Assembly (NCBI GenBank): GCA_050250665.1
Contig: JBFWOF010000015.1
Location: forward strand, 47,858 to 111,857
DNA: 64,000 nucleotides
Direction of reading: 5' to 3'
Origin: JADKFD01 sp050250665
Lineage (GTDB): Bacteria > Pseudomonadota > Gammaproteobacteria > Xanthomonadales > SZUA-5
Shown: positions 24,553 to 34,396 of the stretch, piece after piece
Layout of the letters: the number at the start of each line of letters is the position of its first letter
Numbering within the stretch: position 1 is the stretch's first letter
The notes under the pieces: generated by a model
What the model was told of the DNA's origin: nothing
The model's input: the letters and a program-made list of their open reading frames with translations, nothing else
Database searches by the model: none
Program-made: the position numbers and the translations under genes

Positions 24553-25410
24553 TCAGGTAGCCCAGATGCGCGGCCGCTGCGCCGCGCGACCAATCACGGC
24601 CGGCCGCAGCTGCGACCAGAGGTCCTCTAGCAAGGCACGTACCAACTCGGCTGAACCGCCCAGGACTCGCACCATCAGCAGCTCGATCGGCGCCGGCAGC
24701 CAGCTGATGCCCACCGCCAGGCCGTGCCCGGCAGCGCGCACGCGGAGGGCTTCGATCAGCGTCTCAGCCTGCTCCTGCAAATCGGGGGCGGCGGCCCACA
24801 GGGTGGCGGTCACCGGATACCCGGACAGCCCCAGTGGCGAGCGCAGCAGCGGGTCGCGGGCGCCGAGATCAGCGCGCTCGCAGCAACGTTCGCGGCCATC
24901 CCGCCACAGACTCAGATGCTGGCGCCAGCGACCTTCGGTCCAGTGCTCGCCGGCAGCGGTGCGCCCGAACTGGGTGATATCCCAGCCGATCATGCGGGCA
25001 TTGCCGTCCAGATCGATGTGGAGTTGCTGCTCGGCGTTGGCGCCGTCGAACAGGATGGCTTCCTGTGGCAGCCACTCGAGGCAGGCATTGGCGGCGACGC
25101 TCAGCCGCACCGACTGGCGCGCGCCACCGCGGCGGCCGTGGTACCACTTGGCCGCCCCCGGGGTGGTGATCAGTGCTTGCGCACCTTCGGCCAGCGCAAT
25201 ATCCAGCTCCAGCGCATCGCCACCGGCGATGCCGCCGGGTGGATGCAGCAGCAGGGCATGCGCCGTCTGCGGCCCCTCCGGATAGAGCAAGCGCTGCACC
25301 CGCAGCGGGCCTGTGTGCAGCTTGTGCACCAGTTGAGTGCAGCCGCGGGCGGCCGCGAAGCGCAATTGCAGCGTGGCGAGCCACGCAGGGGGGGCGAGCG
25401 CGATGTCCAT
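24553..25410 (-). CDS. ureD: Urease accessory protein UreD (UreH)
   Basis: Scaffold protein of 285 aa that joins UreF and UreG on apo-urease during nickel insertion. Family motifs include LLHPPGGIAGGDALELDI, ITTPGAAKWYHGR and WLPQEAILFDGA. The start at 25410 (MDIALAPPAW) fits; a 54-residue longer reading overlaps the ankyrin gene and has unrelated composition. It is the first urease gene in the operon, 70 bp after the ankyrin lipoprotein gene. Confidence 0.93.
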   Translation of the reverse strand: MDIALAPPAWLATLQLRFAAARGCTQLVHKLHTGPLRVQRLLYPEGPQTAHALLLHPPGGIAGGDALELDIALAEGAQALITTPGAAKWYHGRRGGARQSVRLSVAANACLEWLPQEAILFDGANAEQQLHIDLDGNARMIGWDITQFGRTAAGEHWTEGRWRQHLSLWRDGRERCCERADLGARDPLLRSPLGLSGYPVTATLWAAAPDLQEQAETLIEALRVRAAGHGLAVGISWLPAPIELLMVRVLGGSAELVRALLEDLWSQLRPAVIGRAAQRPRIWAT

Positions 25411-25480
25411 ACCCGACAGACGCAACAATTGCGCCAAGCTCGGCCGACACGCGGCATCCGAGATGCAGCGGTCTCTGGGT

Positions 25481-26335
25481 TCAGCGTGCCATCGACGGCG
25501 TGTTTGCCGCGAGCGCTGCCCATTGCCGGTAGTCGCGGCCGCGCAGGTCACGATGCCCGGGGTCAGCACCACGGGCGAGCAGCAGTTCCACGGCTTCGGC
25601 CTGGCCGTTCTGGGCGGCGACCAGCAGGGCGGTCATGCCCTGGATTTCGCGATGCTCGATATCCGCCCCGTGGTCGAGCAGGAGCGGAATCGAGTCGGGG
25701 CAGACAGCGGCGGCGAGCAGCAAGGCGGTGTTGCCATGGCCATCGGCCTGATCCACATCGATCCCGGTGGCCAGCAGCAGTCGTGTCGGCGCCAGATGGC
25801 AACCGGCAATGGCGTGGTGCAGGGCACTCCAACCTTGCACCGAGACCAGATGCACGTCAGCGCCGGCCTGCAACAGTCGCGACATGGCCGCAGCCTGGTT
25901 GCTGCCGGCAGCTGCGCTGAGCGGCGTTACCCCGGCCCGATTGGCCAGATCGATCCGGGCACCGGCCGCGAGCAGGGCCTGAATGACCTCGATCTGGCCC
26001 TGAGCTGCCGCCAGACCCAATGCGCTGGTTCCATCGGGGAGCTGGGCATCGACCTCAGCGCCGGCCCTGATCATCTGATCAACACAAGGATGGTCGCCGC
26101 GGAAAGCCGCGCGCAGCAGGGCTTGGGCCAGACGACTTTGCTGCTCCGACGCGGAAGTCCCGTCTGGCTGGGGAGCCAGGCAACTGGGGTCCGACACCGC
26201 TGCCACCGAAGCGCGGTCGGCAGATTCCAGCGGACGCGGAGCGGGTGTCTGGCAAGCGATCAGCAAGGCACCGAGCGCCAGCAGCGCCAGCGCTCGGCAG
26301 AAGGTGGTACCCGGCTCACTCAAAGCCATCGCCAA
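25481..26335 (-). CDS. Ankyrin-repeat lipoprotein
   Basis: Protein of 284 aa with a lipoprotein signal (ALALLALGALLIAC, cysteine near residue 28) and about six ankyrin repeats over residues 65-275. Examples are DGTSALGLAAAQGQIEVIQALLAAGA and MTALLVAAQNGQAEAVELLLARGAD. Likely a periplasmic protein-binding module. The start overlaps the end of the upstream gene, using an ATG inside that gene's GDG codons. It lies just upstream of ureD on the same strand, and a role in urease is unknown. Confidence 0.8.
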   Translation of the reverse strand: MAMALSEPGTTFCRALALLALGALLIACQTPAPRPLESADRASVAAVSDPSCLAPQPDGTSASEQQSRLAQALLRAAFRGDHPCVDQMIRAGAEVDAQLPDGTSALGLAAAQGQIEVIQALLAAGARIDLANRAGVTPLSAAAGSNQAAAMSRLLQAGADVHLVSVQGWSALHHAIAGCHLAPTRLLLATGIDVDQADGHGNTALLLAAAVCPDSIPLLLDHGADIEHREIQGMTALLVAAQNGQAEAVELLLARGADPGHRDLRGRDYRQWAALAANTPSMAR

Positions 26336-28019
26336 ACACCGGATCGGGCACGCCGCTGTAACTCAGTTCCAGACGCGCCGAGTACAGCACGGTCGGCTTG
26401 CGATCGCCCTTGATGTAAACCACCAGATCCAGATCGTCGGTCATCGGTGTGCCGTTGGAGGACACGTTGGTGTTCGGATTGACGGCAATGAAGGGGTTGA
26501 AGTTGTAATCCACCCAGGCTCGGGAATCGGTCAGCGGGCTGCCGCCGGGTACGGTCCAGTCGAGCAGATTGATCACGGTCGTGGTGCGCACACCGATTTC
26601 GTACTTGATGTTGTCCTGCTGGAAGGGCGGCGGGCTGCACGCGATCAGCGGCACCTCCAGCCCGGGAATGTCCTGACCGAACTTGTTGGATCGCAGTCGC
26701 CAGCGCGGACCAGAAAGCAATGCACCCAGACTGCCGTCATCCACCGGTAGCTGTGAGCCGCCGAGCGCATAGGACCATTCGAAGGGGTCACGATCGATGG
26801 TGGTGTACCAGGCGTTGGTGAAGCCACCGGTCAGATCTGAGGAGAAGGGCATCGGATCGGCCGTCGGCATCATGAAATCGCCGTTCTGCATGACGCTGCC
26901 CGCGGGCAGGAAATCGCCATCACCCTCGTAGCAGTCGCGAGCCGAGTACAGGAAGGAACCGACCGCAATGGCCCGCGGCAGCACCCCGTTGGAACTGGGA
27001 ATGCGGCCCTTGGCGCCCTCGTTCTCCAGATCTTCGGGTCGCAGCTGGTCGTTGGGGTTGTTGGTGATCCAGTGATCGACGATCAACCTGGCTTTGGTCA
27101 CTGCAAAGCTTGCTCCCGGAACCTTCCATTCGCCCGGCAGCGGGATGCGTGCGTAGATGCGGATGTCATTCGGGCGCTTGACCAGATTGCCCCAGCGATA
27201 CAGTGCCTTGCCATCGTCCTTTTCGGTGATGCCGTAGCTGCTGCTGGCGGCGATGTTGTCGAGCACCGTGCTCTCGTTGGCGGTCAGTTCGGCCGGTGTG
27301 CCATCCAGGCCCATGGTGATCGGAATGTTGGTCAGGACACCGTTCTGGATCAGCCGCAGATCGTTGTCGAGTTTGCGACAGCGCAGAGGCTGGCCCGGAT
27401 TGTTCGGATCGGGAATGGGATTGCCGGTGGCCGGATCGATCAGCGGCGGTTGCAGTCCGGTGGCCAGGATCGAGGGGTTGTAGGGAATCACCTCGTGACA
27501 GGTCAGGATGTGCTCCATCACCGAATAGTGTTCGGTGTCGCACTTGACCGCATCACCACCGATGCCGGCACACCAGGTGCCGAGCGGCGGCGCTACCCTG
27601 AAGGTATCTGTTGCTGCGTCGGCAATCAACAGACCGGGATCCATGGTGACTGGATCAACATAGGTTCCGACCCAACCTTCCAGGTAGTCGTCGTCGCGCA
27701 CCTTGGGCGCGGCCCCGACAAAGTCGCTGACGTAAAAGCCGAAACTGCTGTCCAGCGCATACAGCCCCGTTGACGGGGTTTGGCCGCCTTGCGGCAGAGG
27801 AATGTCAGGCGGGCAGGGCGATGTGCCAGGAAAGGTCGGCGTTCCGGTGGGTGTGCACAAGATGGTGGGATCTGTGCCCACCGTGCTGCCATCGAAGTCA
27901 CCGATGATGTCGCCCAGCTGGAATACGTGGGTGGGTGAGGTGTAGTCCGTGGCCTGGACAGCACCCGTGGCGAACAGCGCCAGGGCGCAGGCCGAGCAGA
28001 TCAATCGTACTTTGTTCAT
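26316..28019 (-). CDS. Secreted protein of unknown function ending in FGDGFE
   Basis: Large exported protein of 567 aa with a signal peptide (VRLICSACALALFATGAVQA). The body is rich in Pro, Asp and Asn and has many cysteines (for example CTPTGTPTFPGTSPCPPD and WCAGIGG), suggesting a disulfide-rich extracellular protein. I recognise no domain. The C-terminus reads VFGDGFE, matching the tails of the proteins at 13898-15004 and 34397-35881. The start at 28019 follows AGGGGAAA. Transcription diverges from the purine permease. Confidence 0.72.
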   Translation of the reverse strand: MNKVRLICSACALALFATGAVQATDYTSPTHVFQLGDIIGDFDGSTVGTDPTILCTPTGTPTFPGTSPCPPDIPLPQGGQTPSTGLYALDSSFGFYVSDFVGAAPKVRDDDYLEGWVGTYVDPVTMDPGLLIADAATDTFRVAPPLGTWCAGIGGDAVKCDTEHYSVMEHILTCHEVIPYNPSILATGLQPPLIDPATGNPIPDPNNPGQPLRCRKLDNDLRLIQNGVLTNIPITMGLDGTPAELTANESTVLDNIAASSSYGITEKDDGKALYRWGNLVKRPNDIRIYARIPLPGEWKVPGASFAVTKARLIVDHWITNNPNDQLRPEDLENEGAKGRIPSSNGVLPRAIAVGSFLYSARDCYEGDGDFLPAGSVMQNGDFMMPTADPMPFSSDLTGGFTNAWYTTIDRDPFEWSYALGGSQLPVDDGSLGALLSGPRWRLRSNKFGQDIPGLEVPLIACSPPPFQQDNIKYEIGVRTTTVINLLDWTVPGGSPLTDSRAWVDYNFNPFIAVNPNTNVSSNGTPMTDDLDLVVYIKGDRKPTVLYSARLELSYSGVPDPVFGDGFE

Positions 28020-28216
28020 CTTGTTTCCCCTGCCAGTGCTGAGCAGAAGGCCGCTACCGTCAAGCGCCAACGGCGTCCTGCCACGATGCAACATGAAGAC
28101 AAGCTACATTAGGGGAAGATCAAGTAGTTGATCTCGATCAACTGGCCCTGGAGCCGCGCGTACGGACCAGCCCTGTGAAGGGCAATAATCCGGCCTTTGA
28201 CTTTGGAGACGCCGCG

Positions 28217-29509
28217 ATGCTGCAGTCCTGGTTCGCGCTGCGCGAACACGGCAGTTCAGTGAAGACCGAGTGCCTGGCGGGTCTGTCGACCTTTCTGGCG
28301 ATGGCCTACATCGTGTTCGTCAATCCGGAGATTCTGAGCGCCGCCGGCATGCCGAAGGAGGCGGTCTTTGTCGCCACCTGTCTGGCCGCTGCCTTCGGTT
28401 CGATGCTGATGGGGCTGTACGCCAACTATCCGATCGCGATGGCGCCGGGCATGGGCCTGAATGCCTATTTTGCCTTCACCGTGGTGGGCACGATGGGCTA
28501 CAGCTGGCAGACCGCACTGGGCGCCGTGTTCCTGTCGGGCTGCCTGATCATTGCGGTCAGCCTGTTTCGGGTGCGCGAGTGGATCATCAATGCCATTCCG
28601 CGCTCGCTGAAACTGGCGATTTCGGCCGGTATCGGCCTGTTCCTGGCGATCATCGGCCTCAAGAACGCCGGCATCATCGTCGGCAGTCCGGCCACGCTGG
28701 TGACGCTCGGCGATCTGCACGCGCCCGGGACGCTGCTGGCCATCGCCGGGCTGCTGCTGATTGTGGGTCTGGAAGCGCGCAAGCTTACCGGTGGCATCGT
28801 CATCGGCATTCTGGCGGTGACCGTGGCTTCGGTGGCCTTGGGAATCACCCCGTTCAACGGCGTGTTTGCAGCGCCGCCGACTATCGCACCGGTCTTTCTG
28901 CAGCTCGACATCGTCGGCGCGCTCAACGCCGGACTAATCGCCGTGGTCCTGACCTTCTTCCTGGTCGAACTCTTCGACGCCACCGGCACGCTGATCGGTG
29001 TCAGCCACCGCGCTGGCCTGCTGGATGATCAGGGCAAGCTGCCGCGTCTGAAACGGGCGCTGCTGGCCGATTCCACGGCCATCGCCGCCGGCTCGCTGCT
29101 GGGCACCTCGTCGACCACCGCCTACATCGAAAGCGCGGCCGGTACTGCGGTCGGTGGGCGCACGGGTCTCACAGCCGTAGTGGTCGGCCTGTTGTTCATC
29201 GCCGCCCTGTTCCTGGCGCCGCTGGCCGGCACGGTGCCGGCCTTCGCCACCGCGCCGGCACTGATCTACGTGGCCGTGCTGATGGCGCGGGCGCTGTCGG
29301 AGATCGACTGGGAAGATCTGTCCGAATCAGCGCCGGCCTTCATCTGCGCCATCAGCATGCCGCTGACCTTCTCCATCGCCCACGGCATCGCCTTCGGCTT
29401 CATCAGCTACGCCGCGATCAAGCTGATCGCTGGACGCGCCGGCGAAGTGCCGCCTACCGTGTGGGTGCTGGCGGTGGTATTCGTGGGCAAGTTTGCGTGG
29501 TTGGGGTGA
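28217..29509 (+). CDS. NCS2-family purine permease (AzgA/GhxP type)
   Basis: Membrane transporter of 430 aa with about 12-14 helices. It carries AzgA-subfamily motifs: TECLAGLSTFLAMAYIVFVNP, GLYANYPIAMAPGMGLNAYF, and ELFDATGTLIGVS and GTSSTTAYIESAAG in the re-entrant regions. Members take up guanine, hypoxanthine or adenine by proton symport. The start at 28217 has GGAGA upstream. Near the urease operon it suggests purine nitrogen use, with urea as an end product, but no purine-degradation genes are in the window. Confidence 0.9.
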   Translation: MLQSWFALREHGSSVKTECLAGLSTFLAMAYIVFVNPEILSAAGMPKEAVFVATCLAAAFGSMLMGLYANYPIAMAPGMGLNAYFAFTVVGTMGYSWQTALGAVFLSGCLIIAVSLFRVREWIINAIPRSLKLAISAGIGLFLAIIGLKNAGIIVGSPATLVTLGDLHAPGTLLAIAGLLLIVGLEARKLTGGIVIGILAVTVASVALGITPFNGVFAAPPTIAPVFLQLDIVGALNAGLIAVVLTFFLVELFDATGTLIGVSHRAGLLDDQGKLPRLKRALLADSTAIAAGSLLGTSSTTAYIESAAGTAVGGRTGLTAVVVGLLFIAALFLAPLAGTVPAFATAPALIYVAVLMARALSEIDWEDLSESAPAFICAISMPLTFSIAHGIAFGFISYAAIKLIAGRAGEVPPTVWVLAVVFVGKFAWLG

Positions 29510-29602
29510 GCATGGGTCGAGGCGTAGCTCTTTTCGGGCACTGTCATCGACAGAATCAGTCGTGATAGATGTCGTTGATAACCACCACATGGGAGGCGTC
29601 GA

Positions 29603-29818
29603 ATGTCCAATGCCGGCAAATTATTCATGTCCGGCCGCAGCCAGGCTGTGCGCTTGCCCAAGTCCTTGCGATTCGAGGGTGATGAAGTGATCGCCAAGCG
29701 CTTCGGCAACGGCGTGCTCTTGTTGCCGATGGAAGCACCGTTTGCGCTGATGCAAGAAGCACTGACCGAATTCGAGCCGGATTTTGTCATGCATCGCGAA
29801 CAGCCTCGGCAGCAATAG
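29603..29818 (+). CDS. vapB: VapB-type antitoxin (AbrB fold) without visible VapC
   Basis: A 71-aa protein with the swapped-hairpin AbrB/SpoVT DNA-binding domain of VapB antitoxins: KLFMSGRSQAVRLPKSLRF, then EVIAKRFGNGVLLLP. The C-terminal part would normally wrap around a VapC PIN toxin. No open frame with PIN motifs follows on either strand before the DUF1203 gene, so this is a solitary antitoxin. It may be a relic or act on a toxin elsewhere. Confidence 0.75.
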   Translation: MSNAGKLFMSGRSQAVRLPKSLRFEGDEVIAKRFGNGVLLLPMEAPFALMQEALTEFEPDFVMHREQPRQQ

Positions 29819-29918
29819 CGGGAAGAGTGGCCGGCATGTGGGTGAATAGCGGGCACGTACCGACTGCTGGAGGTCATGCTGGCATTCTCGATGGTCCTTA
29901 TCGGCGCAGACTTTGTTG

Positions 29919-30395
29919 TCAGCCATCCCATCGCTCCACCCGACACGCGTAACAGCCGCGCCTGGCATTGTGCACATGCAGATAGCGGATTTCGGGATGA
30001 GTAAACTGGCGCTCGATTTCCGCGCGCAGGTGCAGGCCGTCGATGACCTCGGCGTCGAGCATCTGATGTGCAGCGTCGTAGCCGCGTACCGACAGCAGAC
30101 GCGAACTGATACTGCTGGGAATTTCTCCCGGCGCCAGGACAGCGGTGCGTGCATCGCGGGCGACGAAGATCGGTCCGCTGGCTCGATAGGGCCCGTCTGC
30201 AGGCTGGTGCACGAAGGGGAGCAACAGCAGTTCCGCCCCGATGGCTGCGTCAGTCAGACTGACTCGGCACGGGAAACCCGGATGGCTGTCGGCGACCACG
30301 CGCAGAGCGCCTCGGGCGGCAAGTTCGTCATCGGAGAGATGAAAGAGCTGGGTAAAAGCTTGGTGGGGCAGGGCATGCAATTGGAAGGCATTCAT
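29919..30395 (-). CDS. DUF1203 family protein
   Basis: A 158-aa protein matching DUF1203: HPGFPCRVSLTDAAIGAELLLLPF, then PYRASGPIFVARDA and a C-terminal HVHNARRGCYACRVERW. Soluble, with two conserved cysteines near the end. Function unknown. Confidence 0.8.
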   Translation of the reverse strand: MNAFQLHALPHQAFTQLFHLSDDELAARGALRVVADSHPGFPCRVSLTDAAIGAELLLLPFVHQPADGPYRASGPIFVARDARTAVLAPGEIPSSISSRLLSVRGYDAAHQMLDAEVIDGLHLRAEIERQFTHPEIRYLHVHNARRGCYACRVERWDG

Positions 30396-30483
30396 CGATG
30401 TTGTCCTCAGTTGGTGAGGACCTGATGCTGAAGCTTGGCGCGGTCTTGGGCTGGCCGTTTCCGGACTTGCAAATCAATCACCG

Positions 30484-31749
30484 GTGCCCAAGCAGAAGCG
30501 TGCAGAGACCCGGGCGCAAGCGCCAGTCCCTGCGTCTGATGAGCTTGCTCAAGCTATTGTCGAGGCCAAGTCCTCCATCTCGCCACTCATGAAGCCACCC
30601 CAGCAAGAATCCCTGTTCGATGACCCGAAGACACCGGCGCCGGCGGCTGATCTGCTGCGCATCGATCAGGGTGCAGCCGAACTCAATCCAGCCCAACGCA
30701 GCTTCAACCGGCTGACCCAGCAGATTGCCCGGGCGCGTCTGATGGTCGAGCAATGGAAGCTCATGCAACAGCGTGTGCACGATCGGGTACGGGACGAGAT
30801 GCTGCCCGGCACGCAGGCCCTGACCGCGCTGCAGCGGCAGCTGATCGAACAGATCGACGCCTTGCTGATGCATCCGCCGAAGGGTTTGAAGCTGACCCGT
30901 CGGCAGCGCGACGCGCTCACCAAGTTTCTGCTGATGCGTATCGAGGATGCGGTAACCGACGTCACCGATGAGGCGCTGGAGGCGATCTACCAGCACCACA
31001 GCGGGATCAGTCTGGATGAGCGTCGGCGAGTCGAGCGGGATTTGCAGATGGAATACGTTGAAGGCATGGCCAGCGAACTGTTTGGCGACGATGTCGTGGC
31101 CGAGCACGGGGCTGAATCGGTCGAGGAGCTGCTGCGCCACGTCCAGGAGCGCATGGATGAGCGTTTTGAGGCCGAGCAGCGCGAGCGCGAAGAGCGGGCG
31201 GCGCAGCGCAGGCGCAACCGCCGACCGAGCGCCGCCGAATTGCGGCGCGAACAAGCCGCGCAAGCCGCAGGGGCATCGGTGCGCGAGGTCTATCGCAAGC
31301 TGGTCAGCAGTCTGCACCCGGATCGCGAGACTGACCCCGTCGAGCGCTTGCGCAAGACCGGGCTGATGCAGCAGATCAATCAGGCCTACCAGGCCAATGA
31401 TCTGCTGACGCTGTTGACGCTGCAGATGGAGGTTGAGCAGATCAAAGCAGCGACGCTGGCGACCCTGCCGGCGCAGCGGCTGCAGCATTACAACGAGGTC
31501 TTGCGCGAGCAGCTGCGGACGCTGCAGAACGAGCTCAAGTCCTATGCGCAGGATCTGGAAGATCAACTCGGCGCCGGTCCGCGGCAGTACATCCGCGAGC
31601 CCAGGGATGCCGAGCGCCTGTTCGAGCGTCAGATGCGGGAGCTGCATCTGACGCAGACGCGCTATCGCTCCACGCTGTCGGCGCTGGCCAATCCCCATCT
31701 GCGCGGGGCCGAGATCGCAGCGATAGCCGCGGCCATGTCACGGCGTTGA
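30484..31749 (+). CDS. J-domain-like, coiled-coil protein
   Basis: Charged protein of 421 aa. Residues 215-260 are very rich in Glu/Arg (REREERAAQRRRNRR), suggesting a coiled coil. A partial J-domain follows: VREVYRKLVSSLHPDRETD with the HPD tripeptide, then LMQQINQAYQANDLLTLL. It could recruit Hsp70. The start is uncertain: a GTG at 30484 without Shine-Dalgarno, or ATG 30589. The early segment QESLFDD resembles a beta-clamp binding motif (QxxLF), which may be chance. No DnaK partner is nearby. Confidence 0.65.
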   Translation: MPKQKRAETRAQAPVPASDELAQAIVEAKSSISPLMKPPQQESLFDDPKTPAPAADLLRIDQGAAELNPAQRSFNRLTQQIARARLMVEQWKLMQQRVHDRVRDEMLPGTQALTALQRQLIEQIDALLMHPPKGLKLTRRQRDALTKFLLMRIEDAVTDVTDEALEAIYQHHSGISLDERRRVERDLQMEYVEGMASELFGDDVVAEHGAESVEELLRHVQERMDERFEAEQREREERAAQRRRNRRPSAAELRREQAAQAAGASVREVYRKLVSSLHPDRETDPVERLRKTGLMQQINQAYQANDLLTLLTLQMEVEQIKAATLATLPAQRLQHYNEVLREQLRTLQNELKSYAQDLEDQLGAGPRQYIREPRDAERLFERQMRELHLTQTRYRSTLSALANPHLRGAEIAAIAAAMSRR

Positions 31750-31984
31750 GTAGGGGAGTTCCGGGGCAGTCATGGCAACGCGTTCCGCGCCGACGTGCGG
31801 CGGCAGCAACGTGCTGGCGATCAGATCGGGGAACTCGCCGAATCAGCACTACAGCCAGGTCCGATGGCTTGGGCATCCTGTTCGCCGCTCCTGACTTGGC
31901 AAGTGCCAGCGCAGGCATCGGAACTTGTGGCGTTAGTGTGGTTCGAATGCTGCAACCAAGCACTCCGGGAAGGTAATCGGCATT

Positions 31985-34174
31985 GTGAGACTGGCATCTG
32001 CCCTGATCCTGATTCTGGTGAACGCCGGACCGGCGTGGGCGGAGCTGCGCACTTTGCCGCAGCTGGCCTCGGCGCCGGCCATTGACGGCGTGGCGGCACC
32101 GGGAGAATGGGATGACGCGCTCGAATTGCCGCTGGCCTTCGAAGTGGCGCCGCTGTGGGGAGTACCGATCGAGCCGAGCGCCTTTGCCCGGGTCGCCACC
32201 AGCCCTGATGCCTTGCTGGTGCGGGTGAGTGTGACCCAGACCGGGCCGATCAAGGCCACCGCCGGCAAGCACGACAGCAGCTACGGCGATGGCGTGACGC
32301 TGCGGGTGCAACCGGACATCAAGGCCCAGCGGGTGTTCGAGCTCGGCGTGAACGCGGCTGGCGCCACACTCGATTCGATTGGCGGCAGTGCCGGGGGTGG
32401 CAGCCCGAACTGGGATGGACACTGGCGGTCGGCCGCGCAGATCACCGACACCGGCTACACCATCGAGATGCGCATCCCCTGGTCCACGCTGGAACTTGCT
32501 GCAGCACCCGAGGGCGAGATCGCCTTGAGTGTGGAGCGAAGGCTGGATTCGGGTCGTTATGAGCGGCAGGCCTTCAGTCCCATCGATTACCGCAAGAACT
32601 GCGGCGAATGCCAGTTCGAACACTTCCGGACCGGCGAGATTCGGATCACCGAGGAAGAACCCGAGTTCAGCGCGCGCTGGTTGCCCTATGCCATCTTCAG
32701 CGGGCAGCGTCGCTTCGATCCGAGCACCCAGGCTCGAATTTCGGACGACACGCAAAGTGATGCCGGACTGGACGCGCTGTTTCAATGGCGTTCCGGGCGC
32801 AAGATCCTCGTGGCGCTGAACCCTGATTTCTCCCAGGTCGAGAGCGATGCCTTCGTCTCCACGATCAATCGTCGTTTTGCGGTGACTTACGCCGAGCGCC
32901 GACCGTTCTTCACCGAGGAATCCGGCGCTTTCAGCACGCCGATGTCGCTGCTCTACACCCGCGCCATCGCCGATCCCTCGGTGGGCGTGCAATATGTGTC
33001 ACGCCGGGAGGGCAGCACCCAGGCCGCGCTGATCGCCGATGACGCACTCACCACCTATCTGGAGGTCGGTCAGAACAGCTCGCGTTTCGTCACGCTGCCG
33101 GGACGCTCCTGGAATGCGGTGCACCGCGGCAGCACACCATTTGAACCCGGAAAACCCTCGAACTGGGGCAGCTTTGCCTCGCTGCGATCGGCCGATGGCT
33201 ATGCCAATGCGGTGATCGCCACCGATTTGAACTGGCAACCGAGCAGCGAACATCAGATCGTGGCGCAGCTGGCTGGCTCTTACGTGCGTGCCGATGCCAT
33301 CGACACGCCTGGGCGCAGCGAGTCCGACTCCGATCTTGCGCTGTCGGCAGCCCACGGCTTCAGTCGCGGTGCCTACAGCGCTTCGACCTATTACTCTGAC
33401 ACTGGCCCCGGATTCCGCGCCGATCTCGGCAGCGTGTCGCGCACCGACACGCGCGCCCTCTCGCATGCTTCCTTCCTTGAATTTCCCGCCGCCGAAGGCA
33501 GTGCGTTCAGCCGTCGCTCGCTGTATGCCTCGGTCTACGGTACCGACAATCGCCACGGCTTGTTGCTGGATGGTGGTGCGTCGATCGATGGCTCGGTGGA
33601 CTTCGCCAACGAGGTGTCGCTGTCCGCCTCGTATGCGGTCAACACCAGCCGCGCTGACGGCGCCCTGATTCGCACCCACAGCCAGTATCTCAGCGCCTCC
33701 GTACCGCTGCATGCACACCTGTCCATCAATGGCTCGATCGGTGTGGGCACCAGTCCCGACTACGTCAACAACACCGGCGGGCGCAGTCGCAGCACCAGCG
33801 TGGGTCTGTCATTGAACGGACTCGCGCATGTCGACGGCTATCTGTTCTGGGCCAGCAACCGCTTCGACAGTGATCGCCCCGGCGCCGAATCCGAAGTCAG
33901 CTACGCCCAGCTGCGCCTGAATCTGCATCCGGGCCAGCGCCATCACCTGTCGCTGTTCCTGAATCCCTTTCGCAGCCGCGACCGTCTCGATCCGACTGCA
34001 GCGCCGCGTGAGCCCGACGCCTTCCGTCAATGGCAGCTCACCTATACCTACGAACCTGGCCGCTTTACCCGAGTCATCGTCGGCGCCTCACGCTCGGAGC
34101 AGGGCGGCGAGGGCATAGCTGGCGTGCAGCCGCGAGGGGAGTTGCTGTTCGCCAAGTGGGTGCTGGAGTTGTAG
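31985..34174 (+). CDS. DUF5916 outer-membrane barrel with CBM9-like N-terminal domain
   Basis: Exported protein of 729 aa (signal MRLASALILILVNAGPAWA). Residues 25-220 are a CBM9-like domain (IDGVAAPGEWDDA, then YTIEMRIPWSTLEL). From about 250 it is a DUF5916 protein: LNPDFSQVESDAF and ERRPFFTEESGAF lead into many amphipathic strands ending in LLFAKWVLEL, an outer-membrane-type C-terminus. The function of the family is not established; glycan or peptide handling at the surface is a guess. The start is GTG at 31985 with AAGGT upstream. Confidence 0.82.
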   Translation: MRLASALILILVNAGPAWAELRTLPQLASAPAIDGVAAPGEWDDALELPLAFEVAPLWGVPIEPSAFARVATSPDALLVRVSVTQTGPIKATAGKHDSSYGDGVTLRVQPDIKAQRVFELGVNAAGATLDSIGGSAGGGSPNWDGHWRSAAQITDTGYTIEMRIPWSTLELAAAPEGEIALSVERRLDSGRYERQAFSPIDYRKNCGECQFEHFRTGEIRITEEEPEFSARWLPYAIFSGQRRFDPSTQARISDDTQSDAGLDALFQWRSGRKILVALNPDFSQVESDAFVSTINRRFAVTYAERRPFFTEESGAFSTPMSLLYTRAIADPSVGVQYVSRREGSTQAALIADDALTTYLEVGQNSSRFVTLPGRSWNAVHRGSTPFEPGKPSNWGSFASLRSADGYANAVIATDLNWQPSSEHQIVAQLAGSYVRADAIDTPGRSESDSDLALSAAHGFSRGAYSASTYYSDTGPGFRADLGSVSRTDTRALSHASFLEFPAAEGSAFSRRSLYASVYGTDNRHGLLLDGGASIDGSVDFANEVSLSASYAVNTSRADGALIRTHSQYLSASVPLHAHLSINGSIGVGTSPDYVNNTGGRSRSTSVGLSLNGLAHVDGYLFWASNRFDSDRPGAESEVSYAQLRLNLHPGQRHHLSLFLNPFRSRDRLDPTAAPREPDAFRQWQLTYTYEPGRFTRVIVGASRSEQGGEGIAGVQPRGELLFAKWVLEL

Positions 34175-34396
34175 CGCAAGGCAGGGGCGTTGCCTCGCCA
34201 CGAGCACGATTGGCGGTGTTCAACTGGGCTCGCCGCCAAAGAGGTCAGCGCCCACAGCTCAACGGCTATTCGAGGGCATGTTTGCGCGGTTGCGCCGAGG
34301 CATTGGTAACAGCCCCTGCGGCTGACTTGACGGCCGTCAAACAGGAAACGGATGGTCAGGATATGTTGGCAGCCAGGGGTAGCCTGGAGTTGGGTC

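Noticed and set aside
29819..29918. VapC toxin after VapB
   Set aside because: No frame shows PIN-domain acidic residues or sufficient length before the opposing DUF1203 gene.
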